64,000 nucleotides of DNA from Enhygromyxa salina (GCF_002994615.1 NZ_PVNK01000138.1:1-64000), one strand, 5' to 3'. Positions 18,362-27,450 are shown, numbered from the stretch's first letter. The notes: a model not told the origin generated them from the sequence alone. Numbers and translations are program-made.

Positions 18362-19300
18362 GTGAGCACACGGACGATAACCGAGCCCCTCGGCCAAGGT
18401 GTCAGCGTCACGTACACGGTCGGCGAGGTGATCGCCGAAGGCCAGACCGCGTATCAGCACTACGTCATCGCCGACACCCCGGCCTACGGTCGGACCTTGT
18501 TCCTCGACAGCCTGATCCAGTCGTCGGCGGTCGACGAGGCCCTGTACCACGAGCCGCTGATCCACCCCGGCGTGCTGCTCCACGGCGGGCCCAAGCGGGT
18601 CCTGGTCGCGGGCGCGGGCGAGGGCTCGACCATGCGCGAGCTGCTCAGGCACCCCTGCGTCGAGCATATCCTGACCGTCGACCTCGACGCCGAGGTCGTG
18701 GAGGCGTGCAAGCAGTATCTGCCCGAGTGGCACCAGGGCTCGTTCGACGATCCTCGGGTCGAGCTGCGCTTCGAGGACATCCAAGACACCCTCGCGCGGT
18801 CCAAGGACGGCGAGTGGGACATGATCGTGCTCGACATCACCGATCCGGTCGAGGAGGGCCCGTCGGTCGATCTGTTCACGGTCCGCTTCTACTCCGAGGT
18901 CGCGCGCGTGCTCGCCGACGACGGGATCGTGACGATGCAGTGCGGCGAGCTCGATCCCGTTGACATGCGGGTGTGTCGGACCGTGCGCACGACCCTGTCC
19001 GAGGTGTTTCCGTGGCTTCGGATCATGCAGACCTACGTGCCCTCGTTTCACTCGCTGTGGGGCATCGGCATGTGCGCCAAGCAGAAGTTTGACACCGAGC
19101 CCGCCGATCTCGGTGAGCGGATCGCGGCGATCGAGGGCCTGCGGATGTACGACCTCCAGACCCACCGCGCGCTCTTACACCTGCCCAAATTCCTGCGCGA
19201 GCAGCTCGAGCAGCCAGGCAAGATCGTGACCGGAAGTGGCGAGCGTCGGTTGATCAGCTATGACGTGCGCGGGACCGGCGTCAACGACGGCGAGTCCTGA
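18362..19300 (+). CDS. Aminopropyltransferase, thermospermine-synthase (ACL5)-like
   Basis: The GTG start gives a 312-aa spermidine-synthase-fold protein. ALYHEPLIHPGVLLHGGPKR and VLVAGAGEGSTMRELLRH form the decarboxylated-SAM site. VLDITDPVEEGPSVDLFT and TYVPSFHSLWGIGMC resemble plant/bacterial thermospermine synthases (DLADPVEGGP, HVPSFADTWG) more than SpeE. The expected reaction is transfer of an aminopropyl group from decarboxylated SAM to spermidine or a related polyamine. The ATP-grasp gene follows after 15 bases. No SAM decarboxylase is in the window. Confidence 0.8.
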   Translation: MSTRTITEPLGQGVSVTYTVGEVIAEGQTAYQHYVIADTPAYGRTLFLDSLIQSSAVDEALYHEPLIHPGVLLHGGPKRVLVAGAGEGSTMRELLRHPCVEHILTVDLDAEVVEACKQYLPEWHQGSFDDPRVELRFEDIQDTLARSKDGEWDMIVLDITDPVEEGPSVDLFTVRFYSEVARVLADDGIVTMQCGELDPVDMRVCRTVRTTLSEVFPWLRIMQTYVPSFHSLWGIGMCAKQKFDTEPADLGERIAAIEGLRMYDLQTHRALLHLPKFLREQLEQPGKIVTGSGERRLISYDVRGTGVNDGES

Positions 19301-19315
19301 ACCTGCGACAACGAC

Positions 19316-20377
19316 ATGAACGAGGCGACGCCGTGGAGTCGGACCAACCAGCTGATCATCGCCGCGGCGGCGGGTCTGGGCGTCGAGGCCGAGGCGATCG
19401 CCAGTGAGCACAGCGACTTCTTCTTGCGCTTGCGCTGGCCGGGGCCGCCTCCGCGGGCGGTGATCGTGTCCAAGACCCGCTCGCCCTTCTTGACCCAGGT
19501 CGCGCAGACCCTGGCCAACAACAAATTCGCGTCGCGTGAGCTGCTCGCGGGCGAGGGGCTGCCGGTGATCACCAGCGCGCTGTTCGACGAGGCCCACGAC
19601 CCGCGGGTCCACGGCCACGCGGCCACGCGGGCGCGGGCGCAGCTGAGCGCGCACGGCCGCGTGGTCGTCAAGCCCAACTGGGGGAACCGCGGGCTCGGGA
19701 TCACGACCGCGGTCACGGGCTTCGACGAGCTGTGCTCGGCCTACGCCCTGGCCCGGGCCTACGATCGCGACGAGGAGGTCCTCGTCGAGCCCTTCGTGGC
19801 CGGCATCAACCTGCGCGTGACGGTCATCGGCGGGCGGGTCGCGGCGGCGGCCGAGCTGCGCAGGCCGCAGCTTCGCGGTGACGGCTGCAAGACCGCGGCC
19901 GCGCTGCTCGCCGAGCTCAACGCTGACCCGCGGCGCGCGAGCTGGGATCGACCGCGGCTCGTGGCCCTCGATCGGATCGAGCCCGAGCAGGTCGCCGAGC
20001 GCCTCGCGGTCGCGGGCCTCGAGCTCGACGAGGTGGTCCCGAGCGGTGTGCGCGTGGAGCTGAGCTTCGAGGAGATCGAGGTCGTCGATCGCAGCGACGA
20101 GCTCGACCCGGGCTGGGCCGCGGTCGCGATCGCGGCCGCGGGCGGCCTCGGTGTCGACGTCGCGGGCGTCGATCTGCGCGGCCCCGCCGAGGTGCTCCTG
20201 GGGGGGGCGGAGCTCGGTTCGCGGCGCGCGGGCGTGCTCGAGGTCAACGCGCTCCCGGCCCTGCACCTGCACGCCCTGCCGACCTCGGGTCGGGCGCGTC
20301 CGGTGTTCGAGGACTTCGTCGCCTACTGCCTCCAGCTGCCTGGCGCGCCGCCTGTGTGCGCGCAGGTGCGGGTATGA
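19316..20377 (+). CDS. ATP-grasp ligase, cyanophycin-synthetase/glutathione-synthetase-like
   Basis: The 353-aa protein has the ATP-grasp order. NNKFASRELLAGEGLPV (~68-84) precedes VVVKPNWGNRGLGIT (~117-130, nucleotide lysine). Then come VLVEPFVAGINLRVTVIGG (~155-173) and the metal-binding tail GVLEVNALPALHLHALP with Glu and Asn near 315. The closest remembered pattern is the ATP-grasp domain of cyanophycin synthetase. Members join a carboxylate to an amine with ATP. Tight coupling to a thermospermine-synthase-like gene suggests a polyamine or amino-acid amine as acceptor (inference). Overlaps the next gene by ATGA. Confidence 0.7.
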   Translation: MNEATPWSRTNQLIIAAAAGLGVEAEAIASEHSDFFLRLRWPGPPPRAVIVSKTRSPFLTQVAQTLANNKFASRELLAGEGLPVITSALFDEAHDPRVHGHAATRARAQLSAHGRVVVKPNWGNRGLGITTAVTGFDELCSAYALARAYDRDEEVLVEPFVAGINLRVTVIGGRVAAAAELRRPQLRGDGCKTAAALLAELNADPRRASWDRPRLVALDRIEPEQVAERLAVAGLELDEVVPSGVRVELSFEEIEVVDRSDELDPGWAAVAIAAAGGLGVDVAGVDLRGPAEVLLGGAELGSRRAGVLEVNALPALHLHALPTSGRARPVFEDFVAYCLQLPGAPPVCAQVRV

Positions 20378-21561
20378 GCGCGCCCGCGCCCAAGCGGCTC
20401 GCGCGTCGCCGCCGTCGTCGTCGGATCGCGCTGGTCTCGCTCGCGCTCACCCTCGGGTTCGGGCTCGTGGTCCTCGTCCAGGCGTGGGTGCCGATCGGCA
20501 AGGCCGCGCAGGGGGCCCGGCTCGAGCGCATGAAGGCCTCGCCGCAGTGGCATGGGGGCGAATTCGAGAACCCGCAGCCGCTGTGGAACGACGCCTGGGG
20601 CATGGTCACCGAGATGTTCTCGGCCAGCGACTACGGCCGCCCGGCGGCGGCGATTCCGGTCGTGAGCGGCGACGCGGCGCGCTTCGACCAGCCCCCGTCC
20701 ACGGGCCTGCGCGTGACCTGGCTCGGGCACTCGACGCTGCTCGTGGAGATCGACGGCCACCGCGTGCTCACCGATCCGATCTGGGGCCCGCGGACGGCAC
20801 CGCTGACCTGGCTCGGTCCCGAGCGCTGGTACCCGCCCCCGATCCCGCTCGCGGAGCTCCCGACGATCGACGCGGTGGTCATCTCCCACGATCACTACGA
20901 CCACCTCGATCAGCCGACGATCGACCGGATCAAGGGCTGGGACACGACCTTCATCGCCCCGCTCGGCGTCGGCGCGCACCTGGCCTACTGGGGCGTGCCC
21001 GAGAGCCAGATCGTCGAGCTCGACTGGTGGCAGCAGACCCGCGTCGGCAGCCTCGACATCGTCTGCGCGCCCGCCCGCCACGCCTCGGGTCGGCAGCTCT
21101 TCGATCAGAACGCGACGCTGTGGGCCGGCTACGCCTTCGTCGGCCCGGACCACCGGGTGTTCTTCTCCGGCGACACCGGGCTGTTCCCGGGCATGACGGA
21201 GATCGGCGACAAGCTCGGGCCCTTCGATCTGACCATGATCGAGGCCGGGGCCTACGGCCAGGCGTGGCCCGACTGGCACATCGGGCCCGAGCAGGCCGTG
21301 CGCGCGCACCAGATGCTGCGCGGGCAGGTCATGCTTCCGGTCCACTGGGGGCTGTTCAACCTCGCCTACCACGGCTGGACCGAGCCGATCGAGCGCACGC
21401 TCGTGGCCGCCGAGGCCGCTGGGGTCCGGGTCGCCGCGCCGCGTCCGGGCCAGAGCTTCGAGCCCGAGGCGCTCGGGCCGGGTCCGGTCGAGCGCTGGTG
21501 GCCCGAGGTCCCGTGGCGGAGCGCGGACGAGTATCCGATCGTCTCGACGGCGGTCGACTGA
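20374..21561 (+). CDS. MBL-fold hydrolase, NAPE-PLD/UlaG-like, membrane-anchored
   Basis: ATG 20374 overlaps the stop of the ATP-grasp gene (ATGA), so it was preferred to 20356. An N-terminal Arg-rich stretch and one membrane segment (IALVSLALTLGFGLVVLV) anchor it. The metallo-beta-lactamase fold is clear: VTWLGHSTLLVEIDGHRVLT, the zinc motif ISHDHYDHLD, PARHASGR, FFSGDTGLF and MLPVHWGLFNLAYHGW. This is the family of N-acyl-phosphatidylethanolamine phospholipase D and lactonase UlaG, with phosphodiester or lactone substrates. Probably acts on the product of the preceding genes or on lipid. Confidence 0.8.
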   Translation: MSAPAPKRLARRRRRRRIALVSLALTLGFGLVVLVQAWVPIGKAAQGARLERMKASPQWHGGEFENPQPLWNDAWGMVTEMFSASDYGRPAAAIPVVSGDAARFDQPPSTGLRVTWLGHSTLLVEIDGHRVLTDPIWGPRTAPLTWLGPERWYPPPIPLAELPTIDAVVISHDHYDHLDQPTIDRIKGWDTTFIAPLGVGAHLAYWGVPESQIVELDWWQQTRVGSLDIVCAPARHASGRQLFDQNATLWAGYAFVGPDHRVFFSGDTGLFPGMTEIGDKLGPFDLTMIEAGAYGQAWPDWHIGPEQAVRAHQMLRGQVMLPVHWGLFNLAYHGWTEPIERTLVAAEAAGVRVAAPRPGQSFEPEALGPGPVERWWPEVPWRSADEYPIVSTAVD

Positions 21562-21581
21562 GCTCGCGGCGAGCCCGACCG

Positions 21582-22442
21582 TCACAAACTGCGCGTCGGC
21601 TCGGGCGCTCGCAGCCGCCACCACAGCGCGATCCCGAGCGGGATCACGAAGGCGACGAAGCCGAAGGCGAGCACGGTCGCGTTGACGACTGGATCGCGAA
21701 AGAAGGTCGAAGCCAGCATCAGCGCGACGGCGACGTTGCGGCACGAGGCGACCAGCGCCCCCGCGCGGGCACTGGGCACGCCGCCAGCCCCGGCCGCGAG
21801 GTAGCCGAGGGCCAGCGCGGCCAGGGTCGTGGTGAGGATCGCGGCCCAGGTCGCGGCCGAGATGGTCAGGAACAGCTCGCCCTCGATGACCAGCAAGGTG
21901 ATGACCAGGAGGCCGAGGATCGCGTTGGCGACGGCGCTCGCGTAGGGGGACAGGCGCGCGGCGATCGTCGCGTCGCGTCGCCGAATCAGCATCCCGAGCG
22001 CGAGCGGGACCAGCTGCAGGACCATCAAGGTCCCGACCATGGGCGCGACGGGGACGCTCGCGCCCCGGGGCAGCTCGACGGCGATCGACAGGCAAAGCGG
22101 CGTCGCAACCACCCCGAGCGCGGGCAGCAGGATCGTCATGCTCGCGGCCAGCGGGAGGTCGGCGCGGGCCGTGTTCGAGTACAGGGCGCTCGTCGGGCCG
22201 CCCGGCGCCGCGGCGCACAAGAGCACTCCGACCGCGATCTCGGCCGGGAGCGCGAGCCCGCGGACCAACGCCCAGGCGAGGCCCGGGATGACCAAGACGT
22301 TGACGACCACGGTCCAGGTCAGCATCGCCGGGCGGGTCCGGAGCTCGGCGATCTGCGTGGGTCGCAGCTCGAGCCCGATCGCGAACATCAGCGACACGAC
22401 CAGCCCGGCCGAGCCGACCGCCTGGAGCAGCGCGGGGTTCAT
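21582..22442 (-). CDS. Bile-acid:sodium-symporter (SBF) family transporter
   Basis: A 286-aa polytopic membrane protein from ATG 22442 (MNPALLQAVGSAGLVVSLMF). It shows the SBF pattern: FAIGLELRPTQIAEL in helix 2, LLCAAAPGGPTSALYSNTA (the crossing-helix region), and GALVASCRNVAVALMLASTF in the second half. The family carries organic anions, often sterol- or lipid-like, with Na+. Its start overlaps the sterol-desaturase-type gene, so it is the last gene of a TetR-led operon. Confidence 0.8.
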   Translation of the reverse strand: MNPALLQAVGSAGLVVSLMFAIGLELRPTQIAELRTRPAMLTWTVVVNVLVIPGLAWALVRGLALPAEIAVGVLLCAAAPGGPTSALYSNTARADLPLAASMTILLPALGVVATPLCLSIAVELPRGASVPVAPMVGTLMVLQLVPLALGMLIRRRDATIAARLSPYASAVANAILGLLVITLLVIEGELFLTISAATWAAILTTTLAALALGYLAAGAGGVPSARAGALVASCRNVAVALMLASTFFRDPVVNATVLAFGFVAFVIPLGIALWWRLRAPEPTRSL

Positions 22443-23284
22443 GGCGGCGTGCGCTCCTGGGTGGGGGCGAGCGCGGCGGCGTGGGGGCGGCCATGAAAGG
22501 GCCACAGCAGCTCTTGAACCCAGCTCGCGGGCTCGACCTCCTCGAGCCCGAACGCGGCCGGTCGGTCTGGGCTGATCTTGGCGGTCCCAAACAGGACGTC
22601 CCACAAGAACAAGAAATTGCCGTAGTTGCCCTTGTAGTGGGTGACGCCGTCGGCGGCGTGCTTGCCGTGGTGGGCGGCGTGGGTGCTCGGGGTCGAGATC
22701 GTACGCACGACCACCCACATCAGCCCGCGCAGCCACCTGCGCGGACTCTTCAGCAGCCTGGTGTCCCATCCGACGCTCGAGTGGGCGCCGATGATGACCG
22801 CCATCTTGGCGATGTAATAGACGTAGTAGACCGGCGCGAACCCGAGGTACAAGAGCAGGCCCGAGAGCCACAGGCCCGGCATCATCGCGTAGTAGAGCAG
22901 GTTGTTGCGATAGACCACGCGGACCGAGAGGTACTCGGCCGAGTGGTGGGCGCGATGCAGGAGGTAGAGCTTCGGGCGGCTGTGCGAGAGTCGGTGCCAC
23001 CCGTACTGGGTGAGGTCGTCGGCGATCAGCAGGGTCAGGAACATCGCCCAGCTCGGCCAGTGGGCGAGGGCGTCGGCGCTGCCGGGCGCGGCCGCCTCGG
23101 TCGCCGCGGCCGAGGCGGTCATGATCAGCGGCAAGATGACGACGGGCAGCCCGATGCCCGCGCCGATGTCGAGGGCGAGATCCTTGGCCGTGGTCTGATC
23201 GCGGAACAAGAACCGACCCGCGGCGATCTCGACGAGCGCGAACGCGATGAAGATCAGCACGATCACGACTCGGTAGTCGATCAT
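22439..23284 (-). CDS. Sterol desaturase / fatty-acid hydroxylase family protein
   Basis: ATG 23284 (MIDYRVVIVLIFIAFALVEI) overlaps the tetR stop by four bases. A membrane di-iron enzyme with three His boxes: HRLSH, HRAHHS and STHAAHHGKH. LLIADDLTQYGWHRLSHSRP is typical of sterol C5-desaturases and alkylglycerol monooxygenase relatives. Acts on a lipid or sterol in the membrane. The neighbours (TetR, SBF carrier) suggest an inducible lipid or sterol modification and transport unit; exact substrate unknown. Confidence 0.85.
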   Translation of the reverse strand: MIDYRVVIVLIFIAFALVEIAAGRFLFRDQTTAKDLALDIGAGIGLPVVILPLIMTASAAATEAAAPGSADALAHWPSWAMFLTLLIADDLTQYGWHRLSHSRPKLYLLHRAHHSAEYLSVRVVYRNNLLYYAMMPGLWLSGLLLYLGFAPVYYVYYIAKMAVIIGAHSSVGWDTRLLKSPRRWLRGLMWVVVRTISTPSTHAAHHGKHAADGVTHYKGNYGNFLFLWDVLFGTAKISPDRPAAFGLEEVEPASWVQELLWPFHGRPHAAALAPTQERTPP

Positions 23285-23853
23285 ACTGCCTCGGTCCTGG
23301 GAGACTGGGCGTCGAGGCGGGCGAAGATCCGCTCGAGGGCGCCGTCGCGGGCGGCCTCGAATTGGGCCTCGCTCAGCTCCAGCGCCGCGCGGATCCACGG
23401 CCCGAACACCAGCGCGCCCAGACCGAGGGCGAGCCCCTCGGCGATCCCCGCTCGCGCCGCCTCGAGATCACCGGGCGCCGCTTCACGCAGGCGCGCCACG
23501 ACCGGGAAGGCCGTCTGGAGCTGCTCGGGCAGATCACCGTCGAGCAGCGCCCGGGCCAGGATCTTGACGAAGCGGGGGTCGCTCTCGGTCATCCGCAGCG
23601 CCGCGAGGCCGACCTCGCGCAGCGAGCTCCCGGGCGGGACCTCGAGGCTCCGGTAGAGCGACGCAGACAGCCGCTGGAGCACCGCCGCGCGCAGCCCGGC
23701 CTTGCCCCCGAGATAGTGGTGAACCAGGCCATGGTTGACGCCCGCGCGGCCAGCCACGGCTCGAAGCGGGGCGTCGCCCTCGGCGGCGAAGAGATCGATC
23801 GCAGCCTCGACGAGCGCTTTGCGCACAGCATGTGGGCCTCGCGTAACCGCCAT
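23281..23853 (-). CDS. TetR-family transcriptional regulator
   Basis: The 190-aa protein has an N-terminal helix-turn-helix (RKALVEAAIDLFAAEGD, then LRAVAGRAGVNHGLVHHYLG) and a ligand-binding C-terminal half of usual length. It is first in the operon with the desaturase-like and SBF genes, overlapping the former by ATGA, and probably represses its own operon through the palindrome at 23863. Confidence 0.85.
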   Translation of the reverse strand: MAVTRGPHAVRKALVEAAIDLFAAEGDAPLRAVAGRAGVNHGLVHHYLGGKAGLRAAVLQRLSASLYRSLEVPPGSSLREVGLAALRMTESDPRFVKILARALLDGDLPEQLQTAFPVVARLREAAPGDLEAARAGIAEGLALGLGALVFGPWIRAALELSEAQFEAARDGALERIFARLDAQSPRTEAV

Positions 23854-23862
23854 GGAACAGAG

Positions 23863-23882
23863 TTTTAGACATCTGACTAAAA
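23863..23882. promoter_or_regulatory. Probable TetR operator
   Basis: TTTTAG, 8 bases, CTAAAA forms a 6-bp inverted repeat 10 bases upstream of the tetR ATG, in an AT-rich island within GC-rich DNA. It lies between tetR and the divergent histidine kinase, so it could control either. Confidence 0.5.
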
Positions 23883-23938
23883 ATCACCAGGAGAGTTGAC
23901 GATCATCTCTAACCTCTTGAAATTCTATAGTAGCGGCC

Positions 23939-25612
23939 TTGCGGGAGATCGGGATCACGGACAGGGCCATCGACGTGGCCTCCTTGCTGGAGGCGGCCAA
24001 GTCCCTCGCCGAAGATCTGCGGCTGCCCGAGGTTATCAGCCGGGTCATGACGATCGCGCTGATCAACGCCGCAGCGGAGCGCGCCGTGCTGCTGCTCGCG
24101 GCCAAGGGCGAGCTCTCGCTGGCGGCCGAGGCGAGCGTCGAGGGCACCACGGCCTACGTAGAAGACCCGCCCCTGCTCGCGGACATCGCTGAGCGTGTGC
24201 CCGCGTCGCTGCTGTACGACGTGCTGCGCACGGCCAAGCCGATCGTCGTCCACGTGAGCGGGCAGGAGCACCGCTACTCATCCGAGGCCTACTTTCGCGG
24301 TCGAGAGCTCTCGGTCCTGTGTCTGCCGATCATCAGGCGCGGTCGCCCGATGGGGCTGCTCTACTTCGAACACAGCCTCAGCCCAGGGGCTTTTGATCGG
24401 GACCGGGTCGAGCTGCTCGGGCTGCTCGCGGGTCACGCCAGCAGCGCGCTGGAGAACGCGCGGCTCTACGAGAACCTGCGCGACAGCGAAATTCGCTGGC
24501 GCTCGCTCGTCGATCAGCTGCCCGACTACGTCGTCCTCGTCGGTCGCAACGGCAGCCTCGAGTATGTCAACGCCGCGGCCCGACCGACGCACACCGCCGA
24601 CTTTCAGTTCAACGCGCGCGAATTCGTGACGGGTGAGGGCGCCGAGACCGTGACCGCGGCCGTGGAACGGGTCCTGCGCGGGGGCACCCAGGAGGCGCTC
24701 GAGGTCCGGGTCGAGCTCAGCGGCGCGGCGCCGCGGTGGTACGCGGTCCGCGTGGCCCCAATCGTGATCGACGGCGAGATCGATCGAGTGATCGTGGTCT
24801 CGACCGACATTGACGATCGCAAGCGCGCGGAGGCCCAGCGCGACCGCTTCGAGGCCCAGCTCCGCCAGCAGCAGCGCCTGGACTCGATCGGGATCCTGGC
24901 CAGCGGCGTGGCCCACGAGATCAACAACCCGGTCCAGGGCATGATCAACTACGCCGAGCTGATCTCGGAGTCGGCGGCCGCCGACGCGGGGATCCGCGAG
25001 CTCGCCCGCGAGATCCGCCACGAGGGTCGGCGGGTCACCACGATCATCCGTCATCTGCTGGCGTTCTCGCGCCGGGATCCGAGCGAGCTCAGCGGCCAGC
25101 CGGGCGACCTCGGCGAGGTGACGACGGTCGCCGAGATCGTCGAGGGCACCTTGTCCCTGGTCCGCGTGGTCCTGCGCCGCGACCAGATCAACCTGAGCGT
25201 CGAGCTGCCCGACGATCTGCCCGCGGTCGTCTGTCGTAGCCAGCAAATTCAGCAGGTCATCATGAACCTGGTGACCAACGCTCGCGACGCGCTCAACGCT
25301 CGCTGGCAAGGCTACGACGTGAACAAGGCGATCGACATCGGCGCCCGCGCGCTCGAGGGCGAAGACGGCGAGCCCTGGCTGTGCATCGAGGTGTCCGACA
25401 CTGGCGGCGGCGTGCCCGAGGCGGCCGCGGCCCACATCTTCGACCCCTTCTTCACGACCAAGGGCCGCGACCAGGGCACGGGCCTGGGCCTCGCGGTCAG
25501 CCACGGCATCGTCAGCGACCACGGGGGGCGCCTCGTGCTCGACAACCGCCCCGGCGTCGGCGCCAACTTTCGGATTGAGCTGCCTTGTGCCGCCGCGCCG
25601 AGGGGCGCGTAA
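23939..25612 (+). CDS. GAF-PAS sensor histidine kinase
   Basis: The longest frame begins at TTG 23939 (557 aa). Domains: GAF (~15-175, ending GHASSALENARLYENLRDSE), PAS (~185-290), HisKA with the phospho-acceptor in SGVAHEINNPVQGMINYAEL (H326), and HATPase_c (QVIMNLVTNARDAL, then DPFFTTKGRDQGTGLGLAVS). No membrane segment, so cytoplasmic. It closely resembles the last ~550 residues of the 1,891-aa hybrid at 43701, including HEINNPVQG. No receiver or response regulator is adjacent. Divergent from tetR; the acyl-CoA ligase follows 31 bases later. Confidence 0.85.
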   Translation: MREIGITDRAIDVASLLEAAKSLAEDLRLPEVISRVMTIALINAAAERAVLLLAAKGELSLAAEASVEGTTAYVEDPPLLADIAERVPASLLYDVLRTAKPIVVHVSGQEHRYSSEAYFRGRELSVLCLPIIRRGRPMGLLYFEHSLSPGAFDRDRVELLGLLAGHASSALENARLYENLRDSEIRWRSLVDQLPDYVVLVGRNGSLEYVNAAARPTHTADFQFNAREFVTGEGAETVTAAVERVLRGGTQEALEVRVELSGAAPRWYAVRVAPIVIDGEIDRVIVVSTDIDDRKRAEAQRDRFEAQLRQQQRLDSIGILASGVAHEINNPVQGMINYAELISESAAADAGIRELAREIRHEGRRVTTIIRHLLAFSRRDPSELSGQPGDLGEVTTVAEIVEGTLSLVRVVLRRDQINLSVELPDDLPAVVCRSQQIQQVIMNLVTNARDALNARWQGYDVNKAIDIGARALEGEDGEPWLCIEVSDTGGGVPEAAAAHIFDPFFTTKGRDQGTGLGLAVSHGIVSDHGGRLVLDNRPGVGANFRIELPCAAAPRGA

Positions 25613-25643
25613 GATCAGCCAGTCTCACGCGAGAGGACGGACC

Positions 25644-27311
25644 GTGACCGAGCGCAGCATCTACGATCAGGACCTCGACAAGAACCCCGCCAACCACCGG
25701 CCGCTGACGCCGCTCAACTTCCTCCCGCGCTCGGCCCGGGCGTTCCCGGACCACCCCGCGATCATCCACGAGGGCCCGGGCGCGCGCCAGCGCTGGACCT
25801 ACGCCGAGTTCTACGCCGACGCCCGACGCCTGGCCTCGGCCCTGTCCGCGCGCGGCATCGGCCGCGGCGACACGGTCGCCGTCATGCTGCTCAACACGCC
25901 GCCGATGCTGATCGCCCACTTCGGCGTGCCGATGGCCCAGGCGGTGCTCAATTGCCTCAACGTCCGCCTCGACGCCCGGATCATCGCGTTCTCCCTCGAC
26001 CATGGCGAGGCCAAGGCGATCATCGTCGAGCGCGAGTTCGTGGGGGTCGTCCGCGAGGCCCTCGAGCTGATGAAGGGGCCGCGGCCGCTGGTCATCGACT
26101 ACGTCGATCCGACCCACGAGTATCTGGACGACGGCGCCGAGCCCCTCGGTGAGCTCGACTTCGAGGCGCTGCTGGCCGAGGGCGACCCGGCGTTTGCGTG
26201 GCAAGGTCCGGTCGACGAGTGGGACGCGATCGCGCTCAACTACACCTCGGGCACGACCGGCGATCCCAAAGGCGTGGTCTTTCACCACCGCGGCGCGTCC
26301 TTGCTCGCGACCGGCAACGTGGTCACGACCGGGATGACCAAGCACCCGGTCTACCTGTGGACGCTGCCGATGTTTCACTGCAACGGCTGGTGCTTCCCGT
26401 GGTCGCTCGCGCTCCTCGCCGGGACCCACGTGTGCCTGCGCCAGGTCCGTGAACAGTCGATCTGGGCCGCCGTCGCGACCCACGGCGTCACCCACATGTG
26501 CGGCGCGCCGATCGTCATGGCCGTGATCGTCGGCGCCGCCGACGAGGTCAAGCGCCCGCTCGAGCGTGTGGTCGAGTTCTTCACCGCCGGGGCCCCGCCA
26601 CCCGAGGCGGTGCTCGCGGCGATGGCCGAAGGCGGGTTCAACGTCACCCACCTCTACGGGCTGACCGAGAGCTACGGCCCCGCGGTGGTCAACGACTGGC
26701 AGGCGAGCTGGGACGCGCTCGAGCCTGGCCCGCGCGCGGCGATGAAGGCCCGCCAGGGCGTGCGCTACCAGGCCCTCGAGGGGCTCACGATCATGGACCC
26801 CGAGACCCTGACCGAGGTCGCGGCCGACGGCGAGACCCTGGGCGAGGTCATGATGCGTGGCAACGTGATCATGAAGGGCTACCTCAAGAACCCCGCGGCG
26901 ACCCAGCGGGCCTTCGCTGGGGGCTGGTTTCACACGGGCGATCTCGGCGTCATGCACCCCAACGGGTACATCCAGCTCAAGGATCGGTCCAAGGACATCA
27001 TCATCTCGGGCGGCGAGAACATCTCGTCGATCGAGGTCGAGGACGCGCTCTACAAGCACCCGGCGGTCGCGGCCGCGGCCGTGGTCGCGATGCCGCACGA
27101 CAAGTGGGGCGAGACGCCGTGCGCCTTCGTCGAGCTCCGCGCGGGCCGGGACCACGACCCGAGCGTCGAGGACATCATCGCCTGGTGCCGCGAACAGCTC
27201 GCGCACTTCAAGTGCCCGCGCCGCGTGGTGTTCACCGAGCTGCCCAAGACCTCGACGGGGAAGATCCAAAAATTCAAGCTCCGCGAGCGGGCGCGGACGC
27301 TCGCGGGCTGA
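25644..27311 (+). CDS. Acyl-CoA ligase (AMP-forming), medium/long-chain type
   Basis: GTG 25644 has GAGAGGA just upstream, giving 555 aa. AMP-binding motifs: ALNYTSGTTGDPKGVVFHHR (P-loop), THLYGLTESYGPAVVNDW, GWFHTGDLGVMHPNGYIQLK and KDIIISGGENISSIEVED, with the catalytic Lys in PKTSTGKIQKFKLRE. It activates a fatty or aromatic acid to acyl-CoA through an acyl-AMP. Similar to FadD3/acyl-CoA synthetases of the 545-aa class. The substrate cannot be read from sequence. A second ligase is convergent at 27468. Confidence 0.9.
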   Translation: MTERSIYDQDLDKNPANHRPLTPLNFLPRSARAFPDHPAIIHEGPGARQRWTYAEFYADARRLASALSARGIGRGDTVAVMLLNTPPMLIAHFGVPMAQAVLNCLNVRLDARIIAFSLDHGEAKAIIVEREFVGVVREALELMKGPRPLVIDYVDPTHEYLDDGAEPLGELDFEALLAEGDPAFAWQGPVDEWDAIALNYTSGTTGDPKGVVFHHRGASLLATGNVVTTGMTKHPVYLWTLPMFHCNGWCFPWSLALLAGTHVCLRQVREQSIWAAVATHGVTHMCGAPIVMAVIVGAADEVKRPLERVVEFFTAGAPPPEAVLAAMAEGGFNVTHLYGLTESYGPAVVNDWQASWDALEPGPRAAMKARQGVRYQALEGLTIMDPETLTEVAADGETLGEVMMRGNVIMKGYLKNPAATQRAFAGGWFHTGDLGVMHPNGYIQLKDRSKDIIISGGENISSIEVEDALYKHPAVAAAAVVAMPHDKWGETPCAFVELRAGRDHDPSVEDIIAWCREQLAHFKCPRRVVFTELPKTSTGKIQKFKLRERARTLAG

Positions 27312-27315
27312 AGAC

Positions 27316-27450
27316 TCAGTAGCTGTCGAGCTCGCCCGGGCACAGCTGCGGGGAGGTCCCGAGCGCGAGCCGGCCGATCGGCGCCGAGGGATCGGGGCTC
27401 GTCGCGCTGACCTCGAGCTCGCCGGTCTCGACCCGTAGCGATCGAGGCCG
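27316..27450 (-). pseudogene. Possible truncated gene tail
   Basis: A short minus-strand frame reads LRVETGELEVSATSPDPS, then RLALGTSPQLCPGELDSY and a stop. It looks like protein but an in-frame TGA closes it upstream. It may be the last fragment of a deleted gene between the two acyl-CoA ligases. Weak evidence. Confidence 0.3.
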
